Assembly (NCBI RefSeq): GCF_006538365.1
Contig: NZ_BJKN01000002.1
Span: forward strand, 207,276-271,275
Direction of reading: 5' to 3'
DNA length: 64,000 nt
DNA from: Moorella sp. E308F
GTDB lineage: Bacteria; Bacillota; DSM-521; Neomoorellales; Neomoorellaceae
Shown here piece after piece: positions 46,855 through 55,519 of this stretch. The translations under genes were made by a program, and so were the position numbers. Each line of letters begins with the position of its first letter. The stretch's first letter is position 1. The notes below the pieces were generated by a model. That model was not told where the DNA came from and did no database searches. It saw only the letters and a program-made list of their open reading frames with translations.

Positions 46855-46888
46855 CATCTCCCTTCATATGTTTTAGCGAAGGGAGATG
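46855..46888 (+). promoter_or_regulatory. Hairpin masking a ribosome binding site
   Basis: CATCTCCCTTC (46855-46865) and GAAGGGAGATG (46878-46888) are perfect 11-bp inverted repeats around a 12-nt loop. The 3' arm contains the GAAGGGAG SD and the ATG at 46886 of the next gene. No T-tract follows, so a translational switch is more likely than a terminator. Confidence 0.6.
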
Positions 46889-46894
46889 AAATCC

Positions 46895-47209
46895 ATGCTG
46901 ACGATCTTTTTTTCCGGCCTCCTGCTGCTGCTTTTTATCCTGGCCCTCAGGGCCAAGGTCGGCTTTTATCGCAACAGCAGTGTGGAAGCGGCAGCCAGCC
47001 CCGTTTCCCGGGCCCTGGCCGAACTGGTGGCCCTTGCCGGGGGTATCTACCTCTCCCTCGTGCTCCTGGTCAGCTTCTTAAAGATCAGCCTGCCGGAAAC
47101 GATAGCCATCGGGGGCCTGCTGGTCGATCCCCTGGCCGTTGTCGCCCTGGTAATAGCTCTTATCCAACCCCTGGTGCTGGGTCTCTGGCCGCGGCTGAAG
47201 GGGCGGTAG
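46895..47209 (+). CDS. Small three-helix membrane protein
   Basis: This protein of about 104 residues has three hydrophobic segments (about 2-20, 42-64, 68-98), with a basic stretch (RAKVGFYRNS) after the first. I recognise no family. ATG 46895 is 6 bp past the hairpin and 10 bp from the SD; ATG 46886 is in frame but inside the hairpin stem. It lies 5 bp before ymxH, so co-expression with that sporulation-linked gene is likely. Confidence 0.55.
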   Translation: MLTIFFSGLLLLLFILALRAKVGFYRNSSVEAAASPVSRALAELVALAGGIYLSLVLLVSFLKISLPETIAIGGLLVDPLAVVALVIALIQPLVLGLWPRLKGR

Positions 47210-47214
47210 AGGTT

Positions 47215-47481
47215 ATGCGCCTGTCGGAACTCATGGGCAAAGAGATAATTAACCTTTACGACGGCTCCCGCCTGGGGCAGATTGGCGATGCCGACCTGGT
47301 CCTGGACCTGGCCGGGGGGACCATTGCAGCCATTGTCCTGCCAGCCCGGGGGGGATGGTTACCTTTCTTTGGCGGCCGCCAGGAGCTGGTGATCCCCTGG
47401 GAAGCCGTCCACAAGGTCGGCACCGAAGTAGTAGTCGTCAGCCTGGATCCCACCTACAGCCGCCGGCGCGAGAAAGATTGA
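47215..47481 (+). CDS. ymxH: PRC-barrel protein YlmC/YmxH
   Basis: This 88-residue PRC-barrel protein begins MRLSELMGKEIINLYDGSRL, the signature of the YlmC/YmxH sporulation-associated family, and continues GQIGDADLVLDLAGGTIAAIVLP and ELVIPWEAVHKVGTEVVVV. Its biochemical role is unknown. The position just before the dap/dpa operon is the same as in Bacillus. Its stop codon overlaps the -35 box of the dapB promoter. Confidence 0.88.
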   Translation: MRLSELMGKEIINLYDGSRLGQIGDADLVLDLAGGTIAAIVLPARGGWLPFFGGRQELVIPWEAVHKVGTEVVVVSLDPTYSRRREKD

Positions 47482-47506
47482 CAGGAATTTTTCCTGATGG
47501 TATCAT
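47478..47506 (+). promoter_or_regulatory. Promoter of the lysine/dipicolinate operon with internal palindrome
   Basis: A perfect TTGACA and TATCAT are separated by 17 bp. The palindrome CAGGAA-TTT-TTCCTG (47482-47496) overlaps the -35 box and spacer, where a repressor could block RNA polymerase. Confidence 0.8.
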
Positions 47507-47534
47507 AAGATAAACAAAGCTATAAACTCATCTC

Positions 47535-47822
47535 GTGTGCAGTGGGGTAGAGGTGCAGCGGGCAAGAGTACTGCCGGTGAGGCGGGCACCGGTGAGCCGG
47601 CAGGAAAGGGTACGCTGCCGAAGGGAGATGGTTGGCCCGGGCCATCTCCCTGGGCCGGTCGCTGAAGAAGGGCCGGACTGTCACCGTAGAGGCTGGTGCC
47701 ACGAAGGATCGTTGCCTATTTACGGTGGAGCGCTACTCGCACGAAGAGGCCTGGCGAGATGAGTATTCTGGTAATCCGGGGGAAAACCGGAGCGGGATGC
47801 TCATGGTTTTCCCTTAATTTTT
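47535..47822 (+). promoter_or_regulatory. Lysine riboswitch (L-box)
   Basis: The aptamer (about 47535-47745) shows the L-box sequence blocks in order: GGTAGAGGTGC, AAGAGTA, GAAAGGGTACGCTGCCGAAG, CTGTCA, and the closing GGAGCGCTACTC. The expression platform follows: CTCGC (47736-47740) can pair with GCGAG (47755-47759), and the terminator is at 47780-47821. Lysine binding is expected to favour termination and shut down dapB-dpaAB-asd-dapG-dapA. Confidence 0.92.
47780..47821 (+). terminator. Riboswitch-controlled intrinsic terminator
   Basis: GGGAAAACC (47780-47788) pairs perfectly with GGTTTTCCC (47805-47813) over an inner GAGC / GCTC hairpin. It is followed by TTAATTTTTT. It ends about 13 bp before the probable dapB start. 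Confidence 0.88.
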
Positions 47823-47834
47823 TAAGCGGGGTGG

Positions 47835-48635
47835 ATAGCAACGATCAGGGTTGTAGTTACCGGTGCCGCCGGCCGCATGGGCCGGGAAATGACGAAGGGC
47901 CTGCTGCAGGCAGAAGACATTGAAGTGGTAGGGGCCGTAGACCGGGTGGCGGTGGGTACGGATATCGGCACCTTAAACGGCCTGCAGCCGCACGGTGTGC
48001 CCATTAACGACGACCTGGCGGCAGTGATAAAAACCACTCGTCCTCAGGTCATGGTCGACTTTACCGTGGCGGCCGCCGCCCTGGCCAACGCCCGGCTGGC
48101 CGTAGAGCAGGGAGTAAGCCCGGTGATTGGCACCACCGGCATCAGCCTGGAGCAGCTGGATGAGCTGCACCAGCTTTGCGAATGGAGGCAAGTGGGCGCG
48201 GTGGTGGCACCCAATTTTTCTTTAGGGGCCGTCTTAATGATGCACTTTGCCCGGCAGGCCGCCCGTTACTTCCCCCGGGCGGAAATTATCGAAATGCACC
48301 ATGAACAAAAAATCGATGCTCCTTCGGGGACGGCCTTAAAAACGGCGGAACTAATGGCCGGGGAGATAGGGACGGTGCCGGCCCCGCCGGTGGGGGAAGA
48401 AAAGGCTGCCGGGGCCAGGGGGGCCACCCACCGGGGCCTGTCCATCCACAGCATTCGCCTGCCGGGAGCGGTGGCCCACCAGGAGGTAATTTTTGGCGGC
48501 GAGGGACAGCTCCTGACCATCCGTCATGACACTATCAGCCGGGAAGCCTTTCTGCCGGGGCTTTTACTGGCTGTAAGGCGGGTCCTCCACCTCAAGGGGG
48601 TGGTTTACGGGCTGGAAAACTTGCTGGAATTATAG
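47835..48635 (+). CDS. dapB: 4-hydroxy-tetrahydrodipicolinate reductase
   Basis: DapB reduces the DapA product towards diaminopimelate and lysine. The protein has the Rossmann motif VVVTGAAGRMGRE, GTTGISLEQL, the catalytic EMHHEQKIDAPSGTALK and C-terminal VAHQEVIFGGEGQLLTIRHD. The first ATG (47877) falls inside GAAGRMG and would truncate the NADPH site. The frame is open from 47826 but offers only ATA (47835) or ATC (47844). A GTG at 47831 is one base out of frame. Start and length (about 266 residues) are therefore uncertain. Confidence 0.9.
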   Translation: MATIRVVVTGAAGRMGREMTKGLLQAEDIEVVGAVDRVAVGTDIGTLNGLQPHGVPINDDLAAVIKTTRPQVMVDFTVAAAALANARLAVEQGVSPVIGTTGISLEQLDELHQLCEWRQVGAVVAPNFSLGAVLMMHFARQAARYFPRAEIIEMHHEQKIDAPSGTALKTAELMAGEIGTVPAPPVGEEKAAGARGATHRGLSIHSIRLPGAVAHQEVIFGGEGQLLTIRHDTISREAFLPGLLLAVRRVLHLKGVVYGLENLLEL

Positions 48636-48713
48636 ACCTGGCACCTCCCGGAGCGCCCTCACATATATTGCAAGTAGTACAGGTGTACTAACTTGGCAGG
48701 AGGTCGTTCCGGC

Positions 48714-49607
48714 ATGGGCGGGATACTGTCAGGGATCAGGGTGGCAATGCTTGGTGGCGATGCCCGGGAAGTCCTTCTCCTGGAGGAGCTGCTGCGCCAG
48801 GGGGCCGAGGTCAGGACAGCCGGCCTGGGAGACCTGCCGGAGCAGGAAGGCTGTACCCGTTGTGACGATCCCCTGGACGCCGTGCAGGGGGCAGGGGTAA
48901 TTATCTTGCCGGTACCGGGGATTAAGGCTGGAGGTATAATCCATGCTCCGCGAGCGCGGCAACCCCTATATTTCACCCGGGAACTGGCCGGGGCCATCCC
49001 GGCAGGAACGCCGGTCCTGGTAGGGGTGGCGCGGACCTACCTGAAAGAAATAGCGGCGGAGCGCGGCTGGCAGCTGGTGGAGACGGCCGAGATGGATGAA
49101 ATGGCCATCTTAAATTCCATCCCTACGGCCGAAGGGGCCATCATGCTGGCCATGCAGGAACTCCCCATTACCCTCCACGGTAGTGAAGCCTTTATCCTGG
49201 GACTGGGCCGGATCGGTTTTACCCTGGCGCGGATGCTGGCCGGGATTGGAGCCAGGGTAACGGTAATCGACCGGGGCGCGTCCGACCGAGCCCGGGCTTA
49301 TGCCGAAGGCTGGCCGGCCTTTACCTTTACGGAACTGGCGGCCATAGTCGAGCGGGCTGACGTCATTTTTAATACTGTACCTGCGCCGGTCCTGACAGGA
49401 GAGCTCCTGGCCCGGACCAGGCCCGATGTCCTGATAATTGACCTGGCGTCGGACCCGGGCGGCACAGATTTCACTGCCGCTGCGGCCCTCCGGCGCCGGG
49501 CCATGCTCGCTCCGGGACTGCCAGGTAAAGTAGCCCCCCGGACGGCCGGGCGGATCCTGGCCCGTATTTATCCCGCCCTCATATTAAAGTGCCTGGGACG
49601 ACTGTAA
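48714..49607 (+). CDS. dpaA: Dipicolinate synthase subunit A
   Basis: DpaA, with DpaB, oxidises dihydrodipicolinate to dipicolinic acid, the spore-core chelator. The protein of about 297 residues has an N-terminal domain (RVAMLGGDAREVLLLEELL) and a dinucleotide-binding domain with LGLGRIGFTLARMLAGIG, then DLASDPGGTDF. ATG 48714 follows AGGAGG by 10 bp; a TTG at 48693 lies before that SD. Inside the lysine-riboswitch operon, spore DPA supply would share control with lysine. Confidence 0.93.
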   Translation: MGGILSGIRVAMLGGDAREVLLLEELLRQGAEVRTAGLGDLPEQEGCTRCDDPLDAVQGAGVIILPVPGIKAGGIIHAPRARQPLYFTRELAGAIPAGTPVLVGVARTYLKEIAAERGWQLVETAEMDEMAILNSIPTAEGAIMLAMQELPITLHGSEAFILGLGRIGFTLARMLAGIGARVTVIDRGASDRARAYAEGWPAFTFTELAAIVERADVIFNTVPAPVLTGELLARTRPDVLIIDLASDPGGTDFTAAAALRRRAMLAPGLPGKVAPRTAGRILARIYPALILKCLGRL

Positions 49608-49629
49608 ACCCTACGTGGAGGTGCTGAAA

Positions 49630-50244
49630 ATGCGGCTCAAAGGCAAAAGGGTAGGGTTTGCCGTCACAGGCTCCCACTGTACCCTGGCGGCGGTTATCCA
49701 AGAGCTGGACAGGATAGTTGCTGAAGGTGCCCAGGTTGTCCCTATTCTGTCCCCGGCTGTCAGGGACAGCGATACTCGCTTTGGCACCAGTGCCTTCTGG
49801 CGGGCGGAGGTAGAAAGGATTACCGGGCAAAAAGCCATCGATACTATTGTTACGGCGGAACCAATCGGTCCTAAAAAACTCTTTGACGTCATCGTAGTCG
49901 CCCCCTGCACCGGCAATACCCTGGCCAAACTGGCCAACGGGATTACCGATACACCGGTCCTGATGGCCGTGAAGGCCCAGCTGCGGAACCTGCGGCCGGT
50001 GGTGCTCGCCATTTCCACCAACGACGGCCTGGGGGCTAACGCCGTAAATTTAGGCCGGGTAATGAACATGAAAAATATTTACCTGGTCCCCTTTGGCCAG
50101 GACGACCCGCACGATAAACCCAATTCTCTGGTAGCCAGTATGGATTTAATTGTTGATACCATTCTGGCAGCCCTGGAGGGGCGCCAGATCCAGCCCCTTT
50201 TACTGGGTCCTCCGCCAAAGGGGCAGGTGACAGGAGGAAAGTAA
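49630..50244 (+). CDS. dpaB: Dipicolinate synthase subunit B (flavoprotein family)
   Basis: This 204-residue protein has the HFCD flavoprotein fold: KRVGFAVTGSHCTLAAVI at the N-terminus, APCTGNTLAKLANGITDTPV in the middle and ISTNDGLGANAVNLGRVMN near the end. It works with DpaA. ATG 49630 follows GGAGGTG; an in-frame GTG at 49615 overlaps that SD. asd follows after 7 bp. Confidence 0.94.
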   Translation: MRLKGKRVGFAVTGSHCTLAAVIQELDRIVAEGAQVVPILSPAVRDSDTRFGTSAFWRAEVERITGQKAIDTIVTAEPIGPKKLFDVIVVAPCTGNTLAKLANGITDTPVLMAVKAQLRNLRPVVLAISTNDGLGANAVNLGRVMNMKNIYLVPFGQDDPHDKPNSLVASMDLIVDTILAALEGRQIQPLLLGPPPKGQVTGGK

Positions 50245-50251
50245 TTAGCTG

Positions 50252-51259
50252 ATGAAGACTTACAATGTCGCTGTAGTTGGTACCGGAGCCGTAGGCCAGA
50301 CCATGCTCAAGGTGTTGGAGGAGAGGAATTTTCCCGTCGGTCAACTGAAGGTCCTGGCTACCAGCCGTTCGGCGGGCAAGACCGTGACCTTCAGGGGCGA
50401 AGAGTATGTTGTCGAAGAGACTACACCGGCCTCCTTTGCCGGGATCGACGTGGCTCTCTTTGCCGGCGGCGAAGCCAGCAGGATTTACGGCCGCGCGGCG
50501 GTTGAAGCCGGGGCGGTGGTGATTGACAACAGCAATAATTTCCGTATGGACCCCGAGGTGCCCCTGGTGGTACCGGAGGTCAATCCCCAGGATGTCCGCT
50601 GGCATAAAGGTTTAATTGCCAATCCCAACTGCTCCACCATCCAGATGGTGGTAGCTTTAAAACCCATTTATGATGCTGCCGGCATCAAGCGAATTGTTGT
50701 TTCCACCTACCAGGCCGTATCCGGAGCCGGCCAGGAAGCCATTGATGAGCTGCGGCAGCAGAGCCGGCAGGTATTGGCCGGGGAAGAGGTAACAGGTAAA
50801 GTTTTTCCCTGGCAGATAGCCTTCAACTGCCTGCCCCATATCGATGTCTTCCTGGAGAACGGGTACAGCAAAGAAGAGATGAAAATGGTTAATGAAACTA
50901 AAAAGATTATGGGGGATGATCAGATCCAGGTCACAGCCACTACGGTCCGGGTGCCGGTCTTTAACGGCCACTCGGAGGCAATTAACGTGGAGACGCGGGA
51001 AAAACTGACGGCAGCGGCGGCCAGGGAACTCCTGCGCCGGGCCCCGGGGGTCGTAGTGGTGGATGACCTGGAAGCAAAGGCCTATCCCCTGGCCATCCAG
51101 GCCGACGGCCGGGATGAAGTCTTTGTCGGCCGTATCCGAGAAGATTTTACCATCGCCAACGGCCTGAATATGTGGGTTGTAGCCGATAATTTGCGTAAAG
51201 GTGCGGCTACCAACGCCGTCCAGATTGCGGAACTGTTGGTGCAGGAGGGCCTTCTATAG
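50252..51259 (+). CDS. asd: Aspartate-semialdehyde dehydrogenase
   Basis: Asd reduces aspartyl phosphate to the semialdehyde, the branch point to lysine, DPA, threonine and methionine. The 335-residue protein has GTGAVGQTMLKVLEERNFP, NPNCSTIQMVVALKP with the catalytic Cys, AVSGAGQEA and RVPVFNGHSEAINVET. The SD is CAGGAGGAAAG. It lies between dpaB and dapG. Confidence 0.97.
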   Translation: MKTYNVAVVGTGAVGQTMLKVLEERNFPVGQLKVLATSRSAGKTVTFRGEEYVVEETTPASFAGIDVALFAGGEASRIYGRAAVEAGAVVIDNSNNFRMDPEVPLVVPEVNPQDVRWHKGLIANPNCSTIQMVVALKPIYDAAGIKRIVVSTYQAVSGAGQEAIDELRQQSRQVLAGEEVTGKVFPWQIAFNCLPHIDVFLENGYSKEEMKMVNETKKIMGDDQIQVTATTVRVPVFNGHSEAINVETREKLTAAAARELLRRAPGVVVVDDLEAKAYPLAIQADGRDEVFVGRIREDFTIANGLNMWVVADNLRKGAATNAVQIAELLVQEGLL

Positions 51260-51274
51260 AGCGAGGTGACGGCC

Positions 51275-52516
51275 ATGAAGGTCCTGGTCCAGAAGTTTGG
51301 CGGTTCGTCGGTAGCCACCCCGGAACAGCGGTTAATGGTGGTCCAGCATATCGAAAGGGCCTGCCGGGCCGGCTACCGGGTGGCCGTCGTCGTTTCGGCC
51401 ATGGGCCGCCGGGGGGCGCCCTATGCCACCGATACTTTACTGGACCTCTTGGGGGACAATCAGGTTTCGCCCCGGGAGCGCGACCTGCTCCTGTCCTGTG
51501 GGGAGATTATTGCCGGTGTCGTTTTAAGCGCCACTTTACAGGGACAGGGTATACCGGCCGTTTTTCTCACCGGCGGCCAGGCCGGCATCATTACCGATGC
51601 CCGCTTTAATGATGCCCGCATCCTCAGGGTGGAGCCCCGGCGGGTCCAGTCTTACCTGGAGCAGGAGCGGGTAGTGGTGGTAGCCGGTTTCCAGGGGGTT
51701 ACCGAAGCGGGGGAAATCACCACCCTGGGGCGGGGCGGCAGCGATACTACAGCGGCAGCCTTAGGCGTGGCCCTGAAGGCGGAAGCGGTGGAGATATTCA
51801 CCGACGTCGACGGTGTCAAGACGGCCGATCCCCGCATCGTCAGCGACGCCAGGACCTTGAGTACCATCACCTATACGGAAGTCTGCCAGATGGCCTATGA
51901 GGGGGCGAAAGTAATCCATCCCCGCGCCGTGGAAATCGCCCGGGAAGGAAATATACCCTTAAAGATAAAGTCAACCTTCGGCGACGGGCCGGGCACCCTG
52001 GTGGTGGCCTGGCAGCCCGGACCCAGCGGCGTGCACATCAGCCGCGACCGGGTGATTACCGGTATCACCCATATGGCGGGCCTGACCCAGCTCAGGGTTA
52101 CTTTACCTGAAGGAGAAAGGGCCGAAGCTGTTTTCCAGACCCTGGCCCAGAATAACATTAGTGTTGACTTCATTAACGTCTTTCCCGGGGAACTGGTCTT
52201 TACGGTTGCCGCCGGCGCCGCCGGCCGGGCCGTGGAGCTGATTGAGGGGCTGGGCCTTAGCGTTGCCGCCCGCCCTGACTGTGCCAAGGTGGCTGCCGTG
52301 GGGGCCGGCATGCGCGGCGTACCCGGGGTAATGGCGACCATTGTCACCGCCCTGAACCGCGAGGGAATAAAGATTTTACAATCGGCCGATTCTTATACAT
52401 CTATATGGTGCCTGGTAGACAAGGCAGACATGGAGCGGGCCGTGCAGGTCCTGCACCGGGAATTCAAGCTGAACGATGAAGAAACAGGTGAGGTGAAAGC
52501 TTATGCCGTGGGGTAG
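51275..52516 (+). CDS. dapG: Aspartate kinase
   Basis: This enzyme phosphorylates aspartate, the first step of the pathway. The 413-residue protein has the kinase motif [34 protein letters not shown] and [14 protein letters not shown]. Two C-terminal ACT domains (about 265-400) suggest allosteric feedback; the ligand cannot be read from sequence. The operon position matches dapG of Bacillus. ATG 51275 follows GAGGTG. It overlaps dapA by 14 bp. Confidence 0.95.
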   Translation: MKVLVQKFGGSSVATPEQRLMVVQHIERACRAGYRVAVVVSAMGRRGAPYATDTLLDLLGDNQVSPRERDLLLSCGEIIAGVVLSATLQGQGIPAVFLTGGQAGIITDARFNDARILRVEPRRVQSYLEQERVVVVAGFQGVTEAGEITTLGRGGSDTTAAALGVALKAEAVEIFTDVDGVKTADPRIVSDARTLSTITYTEVCQMAYEGAKVIHPRAVEIAREGNIPLKIKSTFGDGPGTLVVAWQPGPSGVHISRDRVITGITHMAGLTQLRVTLPEGERAEAVFQTLAQNNISVDFINVFPGELVFTVAAGAAGRAVELIEGLGLSVAARPDCAKVAAVGAGMRGVPGVMATIVTALNREGIKILQSADSYTSIWCLVDKADMERAVQVLHREFKLNDEETGEVKAYAVG

Positions 52517-53390
52517 AATCCTCACAGCCATGGTGACTCCCTTTACAGCCGACGGCAAACTAGACCTGAACGGTGCTAAGAAACTGGCCGCTTACCTGGT
52601 AGAACATGGCAGCGACGGCCTGGTGGTGGCCGGCACCACCGGGGAGTCGCCGGCTCTAAGCCACGAAGAAAAAATAGCCCTTTTCCGGGCTGTTAAAGAA
52701 GCAGTGGGAGACAGGGCGGCAGTCATTGCCGGCACAGGTACGAACTCCACTGCCGCCAGCATCGAACTTTCCCGGGAGGCAGAAGCCCTGGGGGTCGACG
52801 GCCTGATGCTGGTGGTACCCTATTACAACCGTCCTTCCCAGGAGGGCTTATACCAGCATTTTAGAGCCATTGCCGAGGCCGTTTCCCTCCCGATAATATT
52901 GTATAATATACCTTCCCGGACGGGGCGCAATATGGATGCGGCAACGACCCTGCGCCTGGCGGAAATTAATAATATCGTCGCCGTAAAGGAAGCCAGCGGC
53001 GACCTTGACCAGGCGACAGCCATTATCAGGGAGGCACCAGCCGGTTTTCTCCTGTACAGCGGTGACGACTCCCTGACTTTACCGTTAATGGCCGTAGGCG
53101 GGTATGGCATTATCAGCGTCGCCGCCCATGTGGTGGGCGATAAGATGCAAGCCATGGTCAGGGCCTTTGTTAGCGGGAATGTGGCCGGGGCGGCAGCCCT
53201 GCACCGGGAGCTCTTCCCCTTATTTAAAGCCCTCTTTATTACCAGCAACCCGGTACCGGTGAAGGAAGCGCTGCAAATGCTGGGCCTGCCGGCCGGACCG
53301 GTACGTTTGCCCTTAGTCGGGGCTAGCCCGGCGGAAAAGGAAAAAATCGCTGCAGCCATGAAGGCAGCGGGTATTTTACCGGCGGGTTGA
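52503..53390 (+). CDS. dapA: 4-hydroxy-tetrahydrodipicolinate synthase
   Basis: DapA condenses pyruvate with aspartate semialdehyde. The 295-residue TIM-barrel protein has [16 protein letters not shown], Tyr134 in [11 protein letters not shown] and the Schiff-base Lys162 in [12 protein letters not shown] overlaps the dapG end, with GGTGAGGTGAAAG as SD. Its product feeds both dapB (lysine) and dpaAB (spore DPA). It is the last gene of the operon. Confidence 0.97.
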   Translation: MPWGRILTAMVTPFTADGKLDLNGAKKLAAYLVEHGSDGLVVAGTTGESPALSHEEKIALFRAVKEAVGDRAAVIAGTGTNSTAASIELSREAEALGVDGLMLVVPYYNRPSQEGLYQHFRAIAEAVSLPIILYNIPSRTGRNMDAATTLRLAEINNIVAVKEASGDLDQATAIIREAPAGFLLYSGDDSLTLPLMAVGGYGIISVAAHVVGDKMQAMVRAFVSGNVAGAAALHRELFPLFKALFITSNPVPVKEALQMLGLPAGPVRLPLVGASPAEKEKIAAAMKAAGILPAG

Positions 53391-53392
53391 TG

Positions 53393-53421
53393 TTGCGGGA
53401 TAAGGCCCCTTGAGGTATAAT
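53393..53421 (+). promoter_or_regulatory. Promoter of rnj
   Basis: TTGCGG and a perfect TATAAT are separated by 17 bp, directly after dapA and about 107 bp before the RNase J start. Confidence 0.75.
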
Positions 53422-53452
53422 ATATTATAGCTGGTTTAGAACGTGGGTTAAA

Positions 53453-53480
53453 ACCGGGCCGGCAGCAGGCCCGGTCTTTA
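53453..53480 (+). terminator. Attenuator-like hairpin in the rnj leader
   Basis: ACCGGGCC (53453-53460) and GGCCCGGT (53468-53475) form a perfect 8-bp stem with a 7-nt loop, followed by CTTTAATT. The weak T-tract suggests partial termination or a leader structure between the rnj promoter and gene. Confidence 0.5.
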
Positions 53481-53527
53481 ATTGTGGTGGCGCTATAATT
53501 TTTTCTTTGACAAATGGAGGTGGATTG

Positions 53528-55195
53528 ATGGCCGAAAATGAGCAAAAGGTTTCCTTGATTCCCCTGGGCGGCCTCGGGGAAATAGGCAAGAACATGATGG
53601 CGATCAGGTACGGGAACAGCATACTGGTCGTCGACTGCGGCCTGACCTTTCCCGAGGAAGAAATGCTGGGCGTTGACGCGGTCATACCCGATTACAGCTA
53701 CCTGTTGGAACACCGGCAAATGGTGAAGGGGATCATCGTTACCCATGGCCATGAAGACCATATCGGCGCTTTACCTTATGTGCTGAAGGACCTGAATGTA
53801 CCCGTGTACGGCACCAGGCTGACCCTGGCCCTGCTCCAGGCCAAGCTAAAGGAGCAGGGGAACCTGAACGGGGTCAGATTACAGCAGGTTAAGCCCCGGG
53901 AGACGCTCCGGATCGGCCCCTTCAGGGTGGAGTTTATCCATGTCAGCCATTCCATTGCCGATACCGTCGCCCTGGCCATCCACACGCCGGTGGGGACCAT
54001 CGTGCATACCAGCGACTTTAAGATTGACTACACGCCCATCGATGGCGAGGTATTCGACTTCTACAGGTTTGCCCGGCTGGGGGAAGAGGGCGTCCTGGTG
54101 TTATTGTCCGACAGCACCAATGTCGAGCGCCCCGGTTATACCATGTCCGAGCGGGTAGTCGGTGAAACCTTTGATGAAGTGTTCCGCCAGGCCAGGGAGC
54201 GTATTATTGTCGCCAGCTTCGCGTCCAATATACACCGGCTGCAGCAGATAATCTCTACCGCCTACAAGTATAATCGTAAAGTAGCCGTGGTAGGCCGGAG
54301 CATGGTCAACGTCGTAAACATTGCCATGGAGCTGGGCTACCTGGATATCCCGGAAAAAACCCTGGTGGATTTAAGCGAGCTGGCCCACCTGCCCAAAAAC
54401 AGGACAGTGATTATCTCTACCGGGAGCCAGGGGGAACCCATGTCGGCCCTGACCCGCATAGCCAGGAATGATCACCGCCAGATCGAGATAGTTCCCGGAG
54501 ATACGGTGATTATATCGGCGTTGCCGATACCCGGCAATGAAAAACTGGTAGCGCGGACGGTAGATCAACTCTTCAGGCAGGGGGCTGACGTTTACCACGA
54601 AGCTATAGATGGGGTCCACGTTTCCGGCCACGCCAGCCAGGAAGAGCTGAAGCTGGTCTTAAGCCTGGTCAAACCCAAATTCTTCGTCCCCGTCCACGGC
54701 GAATACCGCATGCTCATCAAGCATGCCCGCCTGGCGGAAGAACTGGGGATCCCGCCGGAGAATATCTTTGTGGCGGAAAACGGCCAGGTGCTGGAGTTCA
54801 CGCGCAAGCGGGGCGCCGTTACCGGCAGGGTGCCGGCCGGGAGGCTCCTGGTGGACGGCCTGGGTGTGGGCGACGTAGGTAATATTGTCTTGCGGGACCG
54901 GAAGCAGCTGGCCCAAGATGGACTTTTGATAGTCGTTGTGACTTTAAGCAAAGAAAGCGGGGCCGTCGTTGCTGGGCCGGATATTGTCTCCCGGGGCTTT
55001 GTCTATGTCCGGGAGGCCGAGAAACTGCTGGAGGAAGCCAAAGAAAAGGTCCGCCAGACCCTGGACAAATGCGAAGAACGCAGGGTGACTGACTGGGCGA
55101 CCATCAAAGGCCATATCCGCGATTCCTTAAGCAAGTTCCTCTATGAGAAGACCAGACGCCGCCCCATGATCCTGCCGATTATCATGGAGGTGTAA
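53528..55195 (+). CDS. rnj: Ribonuclease J
   Basis: RNase J is the 5'-3' exonuclease and endonuclease of Firmicute mRNA decay. The 555-residue metallo-beta-lactamase/beta-CASP protein has HGHEDH at 73-78, SDSTNVERPGYTMSE, HVSGHASQEELKLVL and KFFVPVHGEYRML. The C-terminal domain is present. ATG 53528 follows GGAGGTG. Its place after dapA matches rnjB of Bacillus, though whether it acts as J1 or J2 cannot be told here. Confidence 0.94.
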   Translation: MAENEQKVSLIPLGGLGEIGKNMMAIRYGNSILVVDCGLTFPEEEMLGVDAVIPDYSYLLEHRQMVKGIIVTHGHEDHIGALPYVLKDLNVPVYGTRLTLALLQAKLKEQGNLNGVRLQQVKPRETLRIGPFRVEFIHVSHSIADTVALAIHTPVGTIVHTSDFKIDYTPIDGEVFDFYRFARLGEEGVLVLLSDSTNVERPGYTMSERVVGETFDEVFRQARERIIVASFASNIHRLQQIISTAYKYNRKVAVVGRSMVNVVNIAMELGYLDIPEKTLVDLSELAHLPKNRTVIISTGSQGEPMSALTRIARNDHRQIEIVPGDTVIISALPIPGNEKLVARTVDQLFRQGADVYHEAIDGVHVSGHASQEELKLVLSLVKPKFFVPVHGEYRMLIKHARLAEELGIPPENIFVAENGQVLEFTRKRGAVTGRVPAGRLLVDGLGVGDVGNIVLRDRKQLAQDGLLIVVVTLSKESGAVVAGPDIVSRGFVYVREAEKLLEEAKEKVRQTLDKCEERRVTDWATIKGHIRDSLSKFLYEKTRRRPMILPIIMEV

Positions 55196-55202
55196 TTTTT
55201 GC

Positions 55203-55232
55203 ACCGGGTGCTGGAGGGCCCCGGTTCTTTTA
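55203..55232 (+). terminator. Terminator between rnj and the inverted ylzJ
   Basis: ACCGGG (55203-55208) pairs with CCCGGT (55220-55225), followed by TCTTTTA. A further AAAACCC / GGGTTTT pair (55234-55240 / 55255-55261) spans the ylzJ stop and may serve the opposite strand. Confidence 0.5.
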
Positions 55233-55242
55233 TAAAACCCTC

Positions 55243-55506
55243 TTAAATTAAAGTGGGTTTTAAATCAAGGCTACCAGGGTTAAAGACACGCCGGGGAGTA
55301 AATTCCAGGATTGTGCCCGGCTGGAAGGGGCCGGCCAGGTAGTCCACTGGGTCGGTGCTGATCAGACGGACCACCCGGGCCTGGTTGAAGCTTAAGGGTT
55401 CGATTTCAATGGTTAAGTGACCAACCTTGATGTCCTGGCGGCGGGGGCAGAAATTTTCTGCCCCTTCCCAGATAAGCTCCCACGGCATAGGGCTGTAGAT
55501 GTACAT
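55243..55506 (-). CDS. ylzJ: YlzJ-like protein
   Basis: This 87-residue protein starts MYIYSPMPWELIWEGAEN and matches the small YlzJ family found after tepA in Bacillus. The function is unknown. The start is set by GAGGGTGAT on the minus strand; the frame extends upstream into tepA only by overlap. It begins 13 bp after the tepA stop, so the two form a minus-strand operon that converges on rnj. Confidence 0.8.
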   Translation of the reverse strand: MYIYSPMPWELIWEGAENFCPRRQDIKVGHLTIEIEPLSFNQARVVRLISTDPVDYLAGPFQPGTILEFTPRRVFNPGSLDLKPTLI

Positions 55507-55519
55507 AATTATCACCCTC

